In this document: in pieces, positions 17,245 through 25,902 of the stretch
Layout of the letters: each line of letters starts with the position of its first letter
Numbering within the stretch: position 1 is the first letter of the stretch
From: Alicyclobacillus mali
GTDB taxonomy: Bacteria; Bacillota; Bacilli; Alicyclobacillales; Alicyclobacillaceae
Length of the DNA: 64,000 nucleotides
Assembly: GCF_017329565.1 (NCBI RefSeq)
Contig: NZ_JAFMTT010000002.1
Direction: 5' to 3' (one strand)
The notes under the pieces: model-generated
The model's input: the letters and a program-made list of their open reading frames with translations, nothing else
The model's database searches: none
Told to the model about the DNA's origin: nothing
Program-made: the position numbers and the translations under genes

Positions 17245-18210
17245 TCACTGCAGCTTCACCCGTGGATCCATCCAAGAATAGATGAGGTCGACCACCAGGT
17301 TCGTGAGCATGATGGTCCCGCCCAAGATGAAGACCGCCGTGATGGCCATGGGGAAATCGAAGTTGGTGAACGCTGTCGAGATGACCTTGCCCAGCCCCGG
17401 AATGGCGAAGATGTTCTCGACCCAAACGGTCCCGACAACCGTGAAGGCAAATTGGGGTCCGATCACGGTGATGAGCGCGGTGAGCGAGTTGCGAACGCCA
17501 TGACGGATCACCAGTGCCCAGTACTTCACGCCTTTCGCCTTGGCGGTCCGGATGAAGTCCTGGCGCATGGTCTCAATCAGGCTTCCTCGCATGTATCGGG
17601 CGACGACGCCGATGTTTCCAGCGGCAAGCGACAAAACGGGCAAGACCGCATCGGCAGGTGTGCCCCACCCCGTGACAGGAAGAACGTTCTGCCACACGAC
17701 GCCAAAGATAAGAACGAAAATGACCGCAAGCACGAACGAAGGGATGGCCTGGCCAAACATGGACAAGGTCGTCACGAGATAGTCGACCCACGAGTTCCGC
17801 TTGAGCGCAGCGATGACTCCCATGGGAATGCCGATCACGACCGACACCACAACTGAACCGAACGCGAGAAACACACTGATGGGCAGCGCGCCCTTCAGCT
17901 GCGACACGATGCTGAGCGTCGGATTCTGCATTGAATTACCAAAGTTGAAGGTGAAAGTGTGCCATTCGTACTGGAGCACCTGTCTCCACAGGGGCAGGTT
18001 GAGTCCGTAGCGGCTCTGAAATTGCTCCATCAGCTTCTGATATGCGGCGGGATCCTGAGCGGCCAGCGGCGCGAGAGCCGACGCGAGCTGCGTGGTGTTC
18101 ATGAAGCCTCCTGGCGAGTAGTACATCATGATGTACGAGATGGCAATCACGGCCGCCAGCGTGATGACAATGGCCACGAAGCGCTTGGCGAGAAATTTCA
18201 CGTAAAACAT
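17245..18210 (-). CDS. oppB: Opp-type ABC transporter permease, OppB
   Basis: Inner-membrane permease, 321 aa, six membrane segments with a large extracytoplasmic loop between the first two. The EAA-type loop is around RTAKAKGVKYWALVIRHGVR. The ATG at 18210 is chosen over an upstream start because GGGAGG lies 6-7 bases before it and it begins the usual MxxYxxKRF entry into helix 1. 58 bp downstream of oppA. Confidence 0.92.
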   Translation of the reverse strand: MFYVKFLAKRFVAIVITLAAVIAISYIMMYYSPGGFMNTTQLASALAPLAAQDPAAYQKLMEQFQSRYGLNLPLWRQVLQYEWHTFTFNFGNSMQNPTLSIVSQLKGALPISVFLAFGSVVVSVVIGIPMGVIAALKRNSWVDYLVTTLSMFGQAIPSFVLAVIFVLIFGVVWQNVLPVTGWGTPADAVLPVLSLAAGNIGVVARYMRGSLIETMRQDFIRTAKAKGVKYWALVIRHGVRNSLTALITVIGPQFAFTVVGTVWVENIFAIPGLGKVISTAFTNFDFPMAITAVFILGGTIMLTNLVVDLIYSWMDPRVKLQ

Positions 18211-18268
18211 CGCAGGCCTCCCTTCCACGCACCCGCGGGCGAAAGCCCGCGGGCCTGTTTCGCTACCA

Positions 18269-20380
18269 TCACTTGGTGGAGAGATACTGGAACTGATAGA
18301 AGTTGCCCCAAGCCCACGGGTTCGGTTGCGCGCCAGTCACCCACGGCTTCTCGAGGTAGAACGTCTCGTTGTAGTAAAGCGGAATGACCCATGCCTGCTG
18401 TTCAAGCGACGTGACGAGCTTGCCAGCCCACACCGCGGCCTGCGACGAGGTCATGCTGTTCTGCTCGTAAGCCTGCCACATCCGCCACTCGCGCTCTTGC
18501 TGAGACTCGTTCGTGTCCCACCAGGCCTGCACGTCGAGCGCGCCCGTGTTCGTACCGCCGAGTGTTGTGGTGGCGGACTCCGGCGCGACGAACTCCCACG
18601 CGAGAACGAATGCCGCGTGCTTGGCGCTCGCCGTCTTGGCACTCTTCCACTGCTGCACAATTTGGTTCCACTGCTGCTGCAGGGAGGGCGTGCCAGGCGG
18701 ATTCAGGATGGCCTGCCACTGGGCGGGCTGCTCCTTCGTCCACTTGTTGATGATGGCGATGTCCTTCTGCACTTCGTTCTGGAGAGGCAGCCAGTCGTTC
18801 CAGCTCACACCGGTGTTCGGATCCTGCGGATTGCCGTACTTGGCGACGGAAGCCGGATCGTAGGGCGAGTTGTACCAAGGCAGCACATGCTGCACCTGTT
18901 GGACCGTCCAGCCGTAATCGCCCGGGAAGTAGATGCCCTGGCTCGCTTGGATGTCCATATTTGCAGGCTCGAACCAGTTAACGGCGCCTGCCGCAACCAC
19001 AAAGCCCGGCTGGATCCCCTTAAGCGGCCCCTCCCAGACCAGCGCGCTGTAGTCCGTCTGATTTTCCTGGATAATCTTCGTTTGGATGCCGAGATTCTGT
19101 TGCAGCTCCTGTGAGACGGCCTCCGCGACCGGCACGCCCTGCTGGTTCACGTCCGGCACCGGTGCGTACAGGTACAGGACGGGCAGTCCCTTGCCGTTTG
19201 GATAGCCGGCTTGTGCCAGGAGTTTCTTGGCTTCGGTCACGTTCTCCGGCAAGCCCTTTTCGTATTTGGCAGCTGGCCAGCCAGGCGTCGCGAACGTGTT
19301 GGTCACGCCGCCCATTCCGTCCAGCACGTCCTGGACGATGGGCTGGCGCTGCATGGCCATCGCGATGGCCTCCCGCACCTTGGGATTGTAGTAGGGAGAC
19401 GGATCGGCCGAGTGATCCCATTCCAGATACTCGATGCTGTAATCGGGCGTGACGTGGAGCTGGCTGCTCAGGTTGTGCGTCTTGATGTACTGCAAGTCGG
19501 ACGGCGATCCGACGAGCGCGACGTCCAGTTTGCCCGCCATGTAGTCCTCAACGGCCACGGTGGTACCTGGCACCAGGTTGATGACCTTCGCGTTCCCGTG
19601 GTTCACCTCGCCCGCGTGCCCGACGTACTTGGGATTGGGCACCAGCGTGATGGTCCCGTTCGGCGTAAACGATTTCACGACGTATGGGCCGTCGCCGACG
19701 AAGTATTGCGGCAAGTACCAATTCGTCGGGTGCGCGTTGACCACCTTGGGATCCAGCGGCATTGACGCGGACACCGCCAACTCACCGAGGATGTAGTGCG
19801 GCGTGGTGGTTGTGATCTGCAACTCATAATTATTGATGACCTTGATGCCCACCTGGCTGGCCGGGACCGCGCCCGAGTGATACTGATAGGCGTTCTTCAC
19901 ATTGTTGAGCACGCTCGCCCAGAGCTGTGCCTGTGAGTTGGCCGGGTTCAACTGGCGCATCCACGCATAGTAGAAATCCTGCGCCGTGACAGGATCCCCG
20001 TTGGACCAGCGCGCATCGTGGCGCAGATAGATGGTCCAGGTGAGACCGTCCTTAGAAAGAGAATAGCCCGACGCAATCTTCGGCACAATCTGATTCTGCT
20101 GATTGTACCCATAGAGCCCTTCCAGAATGGTCCCCTGGTCCACCAGAATCTGCGCAGCCCACTGCGACGGATCCAGGGACGAGATACCCGGCGGCGAAGG
20201 ATACGTGATGGTCACGGTTCCGTTGCCGGCGCTCGCAGCCCGCACGGGAACGGCCGAAGCCGCACCGCTGCTCGACGTGGTGCTGTGATTCTGCCCCGAT
20301 GTCGCGCATCCCACCAGTCCTCCGCTCGCCACGAGGACCGCGACGGGCACATGCCACTTTCTGAGTTTCCGCTTGGCCAC
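18269..20380 (-). CDS. oppA: Opp-type ABC transporter substrate-binding lipoprotein, OppA
   Basis: SBP_bac_5 family receptor, a lipoprotein of 703 aa. The GTG at 20380 is preferred (AAGGAG 8 bases before) over the GTG at 20389, which touches the ribosome site. The signal peptide ends in LVGC with Cys25, followed by a Ser/Thr/Ala-rich linker. Domain I starts at YPSPPGISSLDPSQWA. The protein is much longer than the ~540 residues usual for OppA: there is extra Gln/Trp-rich sequence in the last third (around 18.55-18.8 kb). The next operon encodes a cytoplasmic GH9 enzyme, so cello-oligosaccharides are as plausible a ligand as peptides. Confidence 0.9.
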   Translation of the reverse strand: MAKRKLRKWHVPVAVLVASGGLVGCATSGQNHSTTSSSGAASAVPVRAASAGNGTVTITYPSPPGISSLDPSQWAAQILVDQGTILEGLYGYNQQNQIVPKIASGYSLSKDGLTWTIYLRHDARWSNGDPVTAQDFYYAWMRQLNPANSQAQLWASVLNNVKNAYQYHSGAVPASQVGIKVINNYELQITTTTPHYILGELAVSASMPLDPKVVNAHPTNWYLPQYFVGDGPYVVKSFTPNGTITLVPNPKYVGHAGEVNHGNAKVINLVPGTTVAVEDYMAGKLDVALVGSPSDLQYIKTHNLSSQLHVTPDYSIEYLEWDHSADPSPYYNPKVREAIAMAMQRQPIVQDVLDGMGGVTNTFATPGWPAAKYEKGLPENVTEAKKLLAQAGYPNGKGLPVLYLYAPVPDVNQQGVPVAEAVSQELQQNLGIQTKIIQENQTDYSALVWEGPLKGIQPGFVVAAGAVNWFEPANMDIQASQGIYFPGDYGWTVQQVQHVLPWYNSPYDPASVAKYGNPQDPNTGVSWNDWLPLQNEVQKDIAIINKWTKEQPAQWQAILNPPGTPSLQQQWNQIVQQWKSAKTASAKHAAFVLAWEFVAPESATTTLGGTNTGALDVQAWWDTNESQQEREWRMWQAYEQNSMTSSQAAVWAGKLVTSLEQQAWVIPLYYNETFYLEKPWVTGAQPNPWAWGNFYQFQYLSTK

Positions 20381-20535
20381 GTTCTTCACTCCTTCTCTCC
20401 GCGTCTTGCGTTCCAGCAGCTTCGAGAACGCTTTCAGAGACCCCCATGCGACTTCTTACCATTCGTGCACCGCCCAGGCCTGGACGCGTACCTCACCCCC
20501 CTGATTCCAAACTCACAGACTGGAATCAAGGCGCA

Positions 20536-20547
20536 CAAATCGATTTG
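20536..20547. repeat. 12-bp palindrome CAAATCGATTTG
   Basis: Perfect palindrome about 156 bp before the oppA start. Its 10-bp core AAATCGATTT recurs at 22245-22254 (inside the 5' end of the GH9 gene) and at 42343-42354 (before an MFS gene). A partial copy, ACGATTTGGC, follows at 20560. Confidence 0.5.
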
Positions 20548-20561
20548 CTATGAAACAAAAC

Positions 20562-20606
20562 GATTTGGCTGATGTCTCAAACATAAGATTGAGACATGCC
20601 AAAATC
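20562..20606. promoter_or_regulatory. Long dyad over the opp promoter
   Basis: Perfect 9-bp arms ATGTCTCAA (20572-20580) and TTGAGACAT (20589-20597) around an 8-base centre, extended outward by GATTTGGC (20562-20569) and GCCAAAATC (20598-20606) after a 2-base bulge. Either an operator, as it sits on the promoter, or a terminator for the upstream GH9 gene, since on the minus strand a T-rich stretch (TTTTGTTT) follows. I favour the operator because the stem is AT-rich. Confidence 0.6.
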
Positions 20607-20608
20607 AA
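20580..20608 (-). promoter_or_regulatory. oppA: Putative promoter of the opp operon
   Basis: TTGATT (20603-20608) and TATGTT (20580-20585) on the minus strand with a 17-bp spacer. Each hexamer matches 4 of 6 consensus positions. The spacer and -10 are covered by a long dyad (20562-20606), as expected for a repressed promoter. Confidence 0.45.
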
Positions 20609-20658
20609 TAGTCTACTTAGGCGATCCTTGTCTTTTTAAGCACCTGCCTGGCCCTCGA

Positions 20659-22272
20659 TCATCTGCCGCCAGCCTCCAGCAGCCCTGCGACAACAAACAC
20701 CGCCGGGGAGTTCCAATAGATGGCCACTTCGTTCGTGGAATAGCTGTCCTGGTGATCCATGTACGCTGTCATCGCCGGTCTCCCCGCAAGCTTCGCGCGG
20801 GCGATCTCGTCCTGCAGGTTCCGGTTTGGCCCGCCAGCCACCATGCCTGGGACGGGATCGTCCACATCATCCGCGACGGACGGGCGATGATGAGGTTGGC
20901 GCACGGGCTGTTGGCCAAAGCCCGTGACGTAGCACTGACCAAGCGGATTCGCGCCAAACAGGTAGTCCGCGGCGCGCTGTGCCACCGTATGTGCGGCGGG
21001 ATGAAGGACACCGACGCCTTCGGCCAGCAGGAACGCCATGGCGCGGTTCAAAAGCACCATATTGCTGCCCCAGATGAAATCCTCGTCCCGCATGGGAATG
21101 CCGAAGGGATGCGACTCTGCCATGGCGGCGAGCGCGTCGAGTTCGCGGAGAAGGCGACTTTTCACCTTGCTTCGCACATCGCCCGACACGGCGGCGCTGG
21201 GGGCGCGCAGGTATTCCATCACGCCGTAGAGCGCCACGTCCGCCCATCCCAGTTCCCACAGCAGGTCGAGATCGAGGAGCGGCTCGCACACACGCGCCCA
21301 CGCGGAATCGCCGGTCATGCGTAGCATGGCGCTGGACGCCCACAACAGCTCGTCGCGGAGTTCCCTGTCGCCGTATTCGCCCGTGAAAATCCTATCGGGA
21401 TTGCGAAACGGCCGCATCTCGTGTTCGCTGAGCCACGCATACGCGCGCTGGGCGGCGTCTGTGCAGCACGAGGCGAGGGCCGGATCGTGGGCGCGGTACA
21501 CCAGGGCGGCATGCGCCATGGCGGCACAAAACGTGGCCGTGGCAGCGTAGGAGATGGGGCTCATGATAAGCGGCGCAGTGTCGTCTTCGGGGCGGGTGTC
21601 GAGCGGCGGAAAGGAAGGCGTGCTGACTTTGTGGTACACGCCGCCTGTCGCAGGATCCTGCATGGTGAGAAGCCAGGCAATCTCCTCGCGCGCCACCTCG
21701 AGCGCCGGCGGCAGATGAGGTTCCCGGTGGACTGAGCGCATGGGGCGGACGTGCGCAAGCGCCGCCGGGAAGTACTCGTGAGCGAGAAGAAGATCCGCGA
21801 CGGCCTTGGCGGCGGGAACCGTGTATTTGCCGTAATCGCCAGCGTCGTGCCAACCGCCTGGGCAGGCCACGGCGCGCTCCGTGCCCAACACCTTGGCGTC
21901 GCTCGTATGGCAAGGAGCATGCGCCCATAGGCCCGCTTCCTCTTCTGGCAGCGCGACGCCGCAGAGCTGATAGTCGAAGAAGCGCAACATGGCTTCGAGC
22001 ACGTCGCCATACGCGCGGCGGTGCACAACGACCCGCGCCTCGAGGGCCCTCACCGTCAAGACGTAGGTTCCCGGCACGCGAAGCGCGGTAAAATCGCCGA
22101 CGTACCAATCCCCACCCACGGGCTTCGTCAGGCCTGCGAACACGGCCTGCCCATCCGGGGTGTGCAGCGCGAACGGCTGAGCCTCGCGAGCCCGAATCCA
22201 AAAGCGCTTGTCGCCGCTGGTCAGATAGCCAACTTGATTACAAAAAATCGATTTGGACACGCGCGACGGCAT
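20659..22272 (-). CDS. cel9A: Glycoside hydrolase family 9, cytoplasmic endoglucanase/cellodextrinase
   Basis: Inverting beta-1,4-glucanase, 537 aa. It starts with an immunoglobulin-like domain (residues ~1-90, NQVGYLTSGDKRFW) followed by the (alpha/alpha)6 barrel. The catalytic base Asp is in GGWHDAGDYGKY near residue 145 and the acid Glu in SYSTNEVAIYWNS near 515. There is no signal peptide, so it should act inside the cell on imported cello-oligosaccharides. Length, domain order and N-terminus agree with the A. acidocaldarius Cel9A I know. The start at 22272 has GGGAGGGG in front; an open frame extends 54 codons further up into the nadA end but lacks homology. It lies 73 bp after nadA on the same strand. 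Confidence 0.93.
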   Translation of the reverse strand: MPSRVSKSIFCNQVGYLTSGDKRFWIRAREAQPFALHTPDGQAVFAGLTKPVGGDWYVGDFTALRVPGTYVLTVRALEARVVVHRRAYGDVLEAMLRFFDYQLCGVALPEEEAGLWAHAPCHTSDAKVLGTERAVACPGGWHDAGDYGKYTVPAAKAVADLLLAHEYFPAALAHVRPMRSVHREPHLPPALEVAREEIAWLLTMQDPATGGVYHKVSTPSFPPLDTRPEDDTAPLIMSPISYAATATFCAAMAHAALVYRAHDPALASCCTDAAQRAYAWLSEHEMRPFRNPDRIFTGEYGDRELRDELLWASSAMLRMTGDSAWARVCEPLLDLDLLWELGWADVALYGVMEYLRAPSAAVSGDVRSKVKSRLLRELDALAAMAESHPFGIPMRDEDFIWGSNMVLLNRAMAFLLAEGVGVLHPAAHTVAQRAADYLFGANPLGQCYVTGFGQQPVRQPHHRPSVADDVDDPVPGMVAGGPNRNLQDEIARAKLAGRPAMTAYMDHQDSYSTNEVAIYWNSPAVFVVAGLLEAGGR

Positions 22273-22345
22273 GTCGAATCCCCTCCCACCGGTTTGCAGG
22301 AGAGAGGATTCGACGCCCCGCCTGGCGATACCTGCCTCGGCCTCT

Positions 22346-23314
22346 TCAGCCGATGGCCACCATGCGCTCAATGGCGACTCGCGCGCGATCCGCCACGTCA
22401 GCCGGCACGGAGATGACCGTCTCAAGCTGGGCAAGCGCGTCCCGCACCTTCTCGAGCGTGATCATCTTCATGAACGGGCAGACCGCAGCGCGGTTCGCAG
22501 GGATGAACGTCTTGTCTGGGTTTTGGCGCTCCATCTGGTGCAAGATGCCGACCTCTGTCGCCACGATGAAGGATCGTTTGTCGGATTCCCGAGCGCGCTC
22601 AAGCATGCCGCTGGTCGACAAAACGTGGGTGCGATCCGCAGGCAGTTGTCCCTCGGCCAGCAGGTACATGTTCGAGGTAGAGCAACCGCACTCTGGGTGA
22701 ATCAGGAGTTCCGCATCGGGATGAGCCGAGAGCGTCGCCTCGATGTCGTGCGGCCGGATACCCGCGTGGACGTGACATTCGCCCATCCAGATGTGCAGAT
22801 TCTCTCGCCCGGTCACCCGCTTCACATACGAGCCGAGAAACATGTCAGGTAGAAACAGGATCTCTCGGTCTTCGGGAATGCTCTGGACCACCTGCACGGC
22901 GTTCGAGGACGTGCAACAGTAATCGCTCTCCGCCTTCACGTCCGCCGACGTGTTGACGTAGGAGACCACCACGGCGCCCGGGTGCTCGGCTTTCCACGCG
23001 CGCAACTCGTCCGCCGTGATGGAATCCGCCAGCGAACAGCCCGCGTTCGGATCAGGCAACAACACCGTCTTGTCCGGGTTGAGGATGGCCGCCGTCTCCG
23101 CCATGAAGTGGACGCCGCAGAGCACGATCACGTCGGCATCGGCGCGCATCGCAGCGCGCGCGAGCGCGAGCGAGTCCCCCAGCACATCCGCAATGTCCTG
23201 AATTTCCGGCAGCTCATAGTTGTGCGCCAGGATCAGGGCGTTCCGCTTTTTCTTCCACGCCATAATTTCGTCGACCAAACCTTGGCGTTCCACCTTCGTC
23301 TCCAGCACATGCAT
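22346..23314 (-). CDS. nadA: Quinolinate synthase NadA
   Basis: Condenses iminoaspartate with dihydroxyacetone phosphate to quinolinate, the second step of de novo NAD synthesis. The 322-residue protein carries the three cysteine regions that hold the [4Fe-4S] cluster: DYCCTSSNA, HPECGCSTSN and AAVCPFMKM. Substrate-binding histidines are in ILAHNYELPEIQD and CGVHFMAETA. It is third in nadC-nadB-nadA, 6 bp after nadB. The Fe-S cluster assembly gene often found in nad operons of Bacillus is absent here. Confidence 0.96.
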   Translation of the reverse strand: MHVLETKVERQGLVDEIMAWKKKRNALILAHNYELPEIQDIADVLGDSLALARAAMRADADVIVLCGVHFMAETAAILNPDKTVLLPDPNAGCSLADSITADELRAWKAEHPGAVVVSYVNTSADVKAESDYCCTSSNAVQVVQSIPEDREILFLPDMFLGSYVKRVTGRENLHIWMGECHVHAGIRPHDIEATLSAHPDAELLIHPECGCSTSNMYLLAEGQLPADRTHVLSTSGMLERARESDKRSFIVATEVGILHQMERQNPDKTFIPANRAAVCPFMKMITLEKVRDALAQLETVISVPADVADRARVAIERMVAIG

Positions 23315-23320
23315 TCCCCC

Positions 23321-24829
23321 TCAGGTCGTGATCGCCACAGACGTCGCAGCCCGATGCGCCTTGCACATTCGGCTTGGGCGAGCGTAGGCCGGAACGGGCG
23401 CCAGCGCGTCCATTCGCACGTGACTGCCTCGGCTCTCCCTTCTCCACAGCGCCGAGCGCGCGATGAGCGACGCAGCCAGCACCGCCCCAGAGCCGGGATA
23501 TCGGTCCGCCATGCCTTCAAGCTCGACAAGCGCCGCCCGAAGCCCCGTCTCGTCGCGCACGAGCCCGACGGATCGCCACAGGATGGGCGCGAGTTCGGGA
23601 ACGGCCGCCTGGTCTTGCTCTGGACGAAGAAGCCACACGGGATCTTCTGGGGGGTGCATCCCAACTGGCTCCTCCCGCACGGCTTCCCCAAACCGCAGGC
23701 CCATGACGACACACTCGAGCAGCGAGTTGCTCGCCAGCCGATTGGCCCCGTGCACGCCCGTGCACGCCGTTTCACCGAGTGCGAAGAGCCCTGGGACCGA
23801 AGTGCGCCCGGCGAGATCGGCCTCGACGCCGCCCATGAGAAAGTGCGCGCCAGGCGTCACAGGAATGGGCTGCGAAGCGAGGTCCAGGCCGGCGCGGCGA
23901 AGCCGAGCCGCGATGGACGGGAAGCGCGCCGCGACGTCCCGAACCTGCGTCGCGTCGAGATAGACCCGATGGCCTTCCGCCTCCGCCCTCGCGATGGCGA
24001 GCGCGACCACGTCCCGCGTGCGGAGGTTGTCCGCCGGATCGGCAAAAAGCGGCGGACCGCCCTCCGTGACGAGCACCGCGCCCGCGCCGCGCAGCGCCTC
24101 GGAGAGAAGCATCGCTTCGCCATCCCGCCCAAGCCACAGCGTCGGATGAAACTGCACAAACTCGAGATTCGCGAGCGTGGCGCCCGCGTGATAGGCGAGC
24201 GCGACGCCTGCGCCCACCGCGCTCGGCGGATTTGACGTGCGGCCGAAGAGGGCGCCCACCCCGCCCGTGGCGAGCCCCACGGCGCGCCGAGCCGCGAGAA
24301 ATCGTTGACGAGCCCCGTCCCAGGTCCACACGCCGACGGCCCGCCCCGTCGCGTCCTGCGCAATGCCCACGCAGTGCTCCCGACAGATTTCGATCCGCGG
24401 ATGGCGCGCGGCCGCCTGCCAAAGCGCATCAGTGATGAAGTGCCCGGTGGCGTCTCCGCCCGCATGGACGATGCGTTCTCTCGTGTGGCCGCCTTCCCGG
24501 CCCAGGGCGAGCCGCCCGGACGAGTCGCGATCGAACGGAACCCCGAGCTGTGCGAGCCACGCGACGACACCCGGCGCCTCTTCGGTCAATTCGCGCACCC
24601 GCTGAGCGTCGCATAGCCCGGCACCCGCGCGCAGCGTGTCTTCGGCGTGCAATGCCGGATCGTCTCCCACGCTGAGCGCAGCAGCGAGACCGCCCTGCGC
24701 CCGCGCTGAGCTCGACGCGCGCGGCCCGTCCCCCGCGATGACGCACACGTCCTCGGCCTCCGCCGAAGCGAGCGCGGCGCTGAGCCCTGCGATCCCGGCT
24801 CCGACGATCACGACGCCTGCCGCTTCCAT
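23321..24829 (-). CDS. nadB: L-aspartate oxidase NadB
   Basis: FAD enzyme making iminoaspartate for NadA. The 502-residue protein has the dinucleotide fold VIVGAGIAGLSAAL at the N-terminus, SSSARAQGG of the succinate dehydrogenase/fumarate reductase family, the active-site region HTRERIVHAGGDATG, and near the C-terminus ETACTGVHGANRLASNSL. It sits between nadC (15 bp) and nadA (6 bp). Confidence 0.95.
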   Translation of the reverse strand: MEAAGVVIVGAGIAGLSAALASAEAEDVCVIAGDGPRASSSARAQGGLAAALSVGDDPALHAEDTLRAGAGLCDAQRVRELTEEAPGVVAWLAQLGVPFDRDSSGRLALGREGGHTRERIVHAGGDATGHFITDALWQAAARHPRIEICREHCVGIAQDATGRAVGVWTWDGARQRFLAARRAVGLATGGVGALFGRTSNPPSAVGAGVALAYHAGATLANLEFVQFHPTLWLGRDGEAMLLSEALRGAGAVLVTEGGPPLFADPADNLRTRDVVALAIARAEAEGHRVYLDATQVRDVAARFPSIAARLRRAGLDLASQPIPVTPGAHFLMGGVEADLAGRTSVPGLFALGETACTGVHGANRLASNSLLECVVMGLRFGEAVREEPVGMHPPEDPVWLLRPEQDQAAVPELAPILWRSVGLVRDETGLRAALVELEGMADRYPGSGAVLAASLIARSALWRRESRGSHVRMDALAPVPAYARPSRMCKAHRAATSVAITT

Positions 24830-24844
24830 GCCGATAAGCCCCCT

Positions 24845-25690
24845 TTACGCGAGTTCCACGTCGATATCGAGCCCCACGTCCACGGCCTGGGCGCGCATGG
24901 TGATGTAGCTCATGGAGATGAAGTCGATGCCCGTCTCCGCCACGGCCCTCAGCCGCCCCGGGCGCATGTTGCCCGACGCCTCCAGCGGCACGCGACCCCT
25001 GGTGCGGCGCACTGCCTCGCGCATGATCTCGAGATCCATGTTGTCGAGGAGCACCATGTCGGCACCCGCAGCCATGGCCTCCTCCAGCTGATCCAGGGAT
25101 TCGACCTCCACTTCAATCTTGTGGGCAAACCCCGCCCGCGCCTTGGCGCGCGAGACGGCCTCGCCGACGCCGCCCGCGATGGCGATGTGGTTGTCCTTGA
25201 TGAGCACCATGTCGTCGAGCGCAAACCTGTGATTCCAGGCGCCTCCCACGCGCACGGCGTACTTTTCGAGCGCCCGCCATCCCGGCGTGGTCTTCCGCGT
25301 GTCCAGGATGCGCGCCTTTGTCCCCTCGATCTCGCGGACGGCATCGCGCGCCGCGGTCGCAATGCCCGTCAAGCGGGAAAGAAAATTGAGCGCCGTGCGC
25401 TCCGCGCCGAGGATGGCCCGCGCCGCGCCCTCCACCCGCATCACGATTTGAGGTCCGTCGAGATCGATCCCGTCCCCGCACGCCACCGTGACCCGGAGAG
25501 TCGGATCCACCTCATGAAATACCCATGCGGCGACGTCTGTGCCGCACACCCTGGACGGCTCTTTGATCCACACGCTCGCGCGGGCCATCGCATCCGCTGG
25601 GATGACCGCTTCGGTCGTCAGATCGCCCCGGCCCAGATCTTCCGCGAGCGCGAGGCGGACGAGATCGCGCGTCACCATGTCGAGCCACAT
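24845..25690 (-). CDS. nadC: Nicotinate-nucleotide pyrophosphorylase NadC
   Basis: Transfers phosphoribosyl to quinolinate with decarboxylation, giving nicotinate mononucleotide. 281 aa from the ATG at 25690 (MWLDMVTRDLV), with an N-terminal alpha/beta sandwich (LAEDLGRGDLTTEA) and a TIM-like barrel (RKTTPGWRALEKYAVRVGG, AGADMVLLDNM, EASGNMRPG). The ribosome site GGAGGGG lies 10 bases upstream and is preceded by a run of 13 G on the coding strand. First gene of the nad group. The order C-B-A differs from the B-C-A order I know from Bacillus. Confidence 0.95.
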   Translation of the reverse strand: MWLDMVTRDLVRLALAEDLGRGDLTTEAVIPADAMARASVWIKEPSRVCGTDVAAWVFHEVDPTLRVTVACGDGIDLDGPQIVMRVEGAARAILGAERTALNFLSRLTGIATAARDAVREIEGTKARILDTRKTTPGWRALEKYAVRVGGAWNHRFALDDMVLIKDNHIAIAGGVGEAVSRAKARAGFAHKIEVEVESLDQLEEAMAAGADMVLLDNMDLEIMREAVRRTRGRVPLEASGNMRPGRLRAVAETGIDFISMSYITMRAQAVDVGLDIDVELA

Positions 25691-25711
25691 CGGCCTCACG
25701 CCCCTCCTGCG

Positions 25712-25724
25712 CCCCCCCCCCCCC
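25712..25724. repeat. Homopolymer of 13 C in the nadC leader
   Basis: Thirteen consecutive C on the plus strand, i.e. 13 G in the nadC leader just upstream of its ribosome site. Such a tract can slip during replication or fold as a G-rich structure. It is outside the reading frame. A sequencing-length error is possible. Confidence 0.9.
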
Positions 25725-25739
25725 GCGCGGCGCGAATCC

Positions 25740-25774
25740 ACTGTCAACCACCTGTCTAACCAACTGTATATACA
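25740..25774. promoter_or_regulatory. Repeats and palindrome in the nadC / radical SAM divergent region
   Basis: Three related units CTGTCAACCA, CTGTCTAACCA and CTGTATATACA start at 25741, 25752 and 25764, i.e. about one helical turn apart. The last contains the perfect palindrome TGTATATACA (25765-25774). This is operator-like architecture before the nad genes; NAD synthesis in Bacillales is commonly controlled by NiaR (YrxA), but I cannot confirm that these are its sites. Confidence 0.4.
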
Positions 25775-25818
25775 CTAGCACACACAGAGTGGCGTTTCAC
25801 CTGGAAATTGCACGGGAC

Positions 25819-25847
25819 TTGCGAAACGAGGCAAGCCGCGATATACT
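25819..25847 (+). promoter_or_regulatory. Promoter of the radical SAM gene
   Basis: TTGCGA (25819-25824) and TATACT (25842-25847) with a 17-bp spacer, 55 bp before the ATG at 25903. Confidence 0.6.
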
Positions 25848-25902
25848 CGGATAAGAACATACGTTCGGTTCTGGGCAGGTCGTGCTGAGGGGGAATGGCA
25901 GG

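Noticed and set aside
22273..22434. An N-terminal extension of 54 codons on cel9A
   Set aside because: The upstream frame overlaps the end of nadA, has no ribosome site and no family similarity; the ATG at 22272 with GGGAGGGG gives the known 537-residue enzyme.
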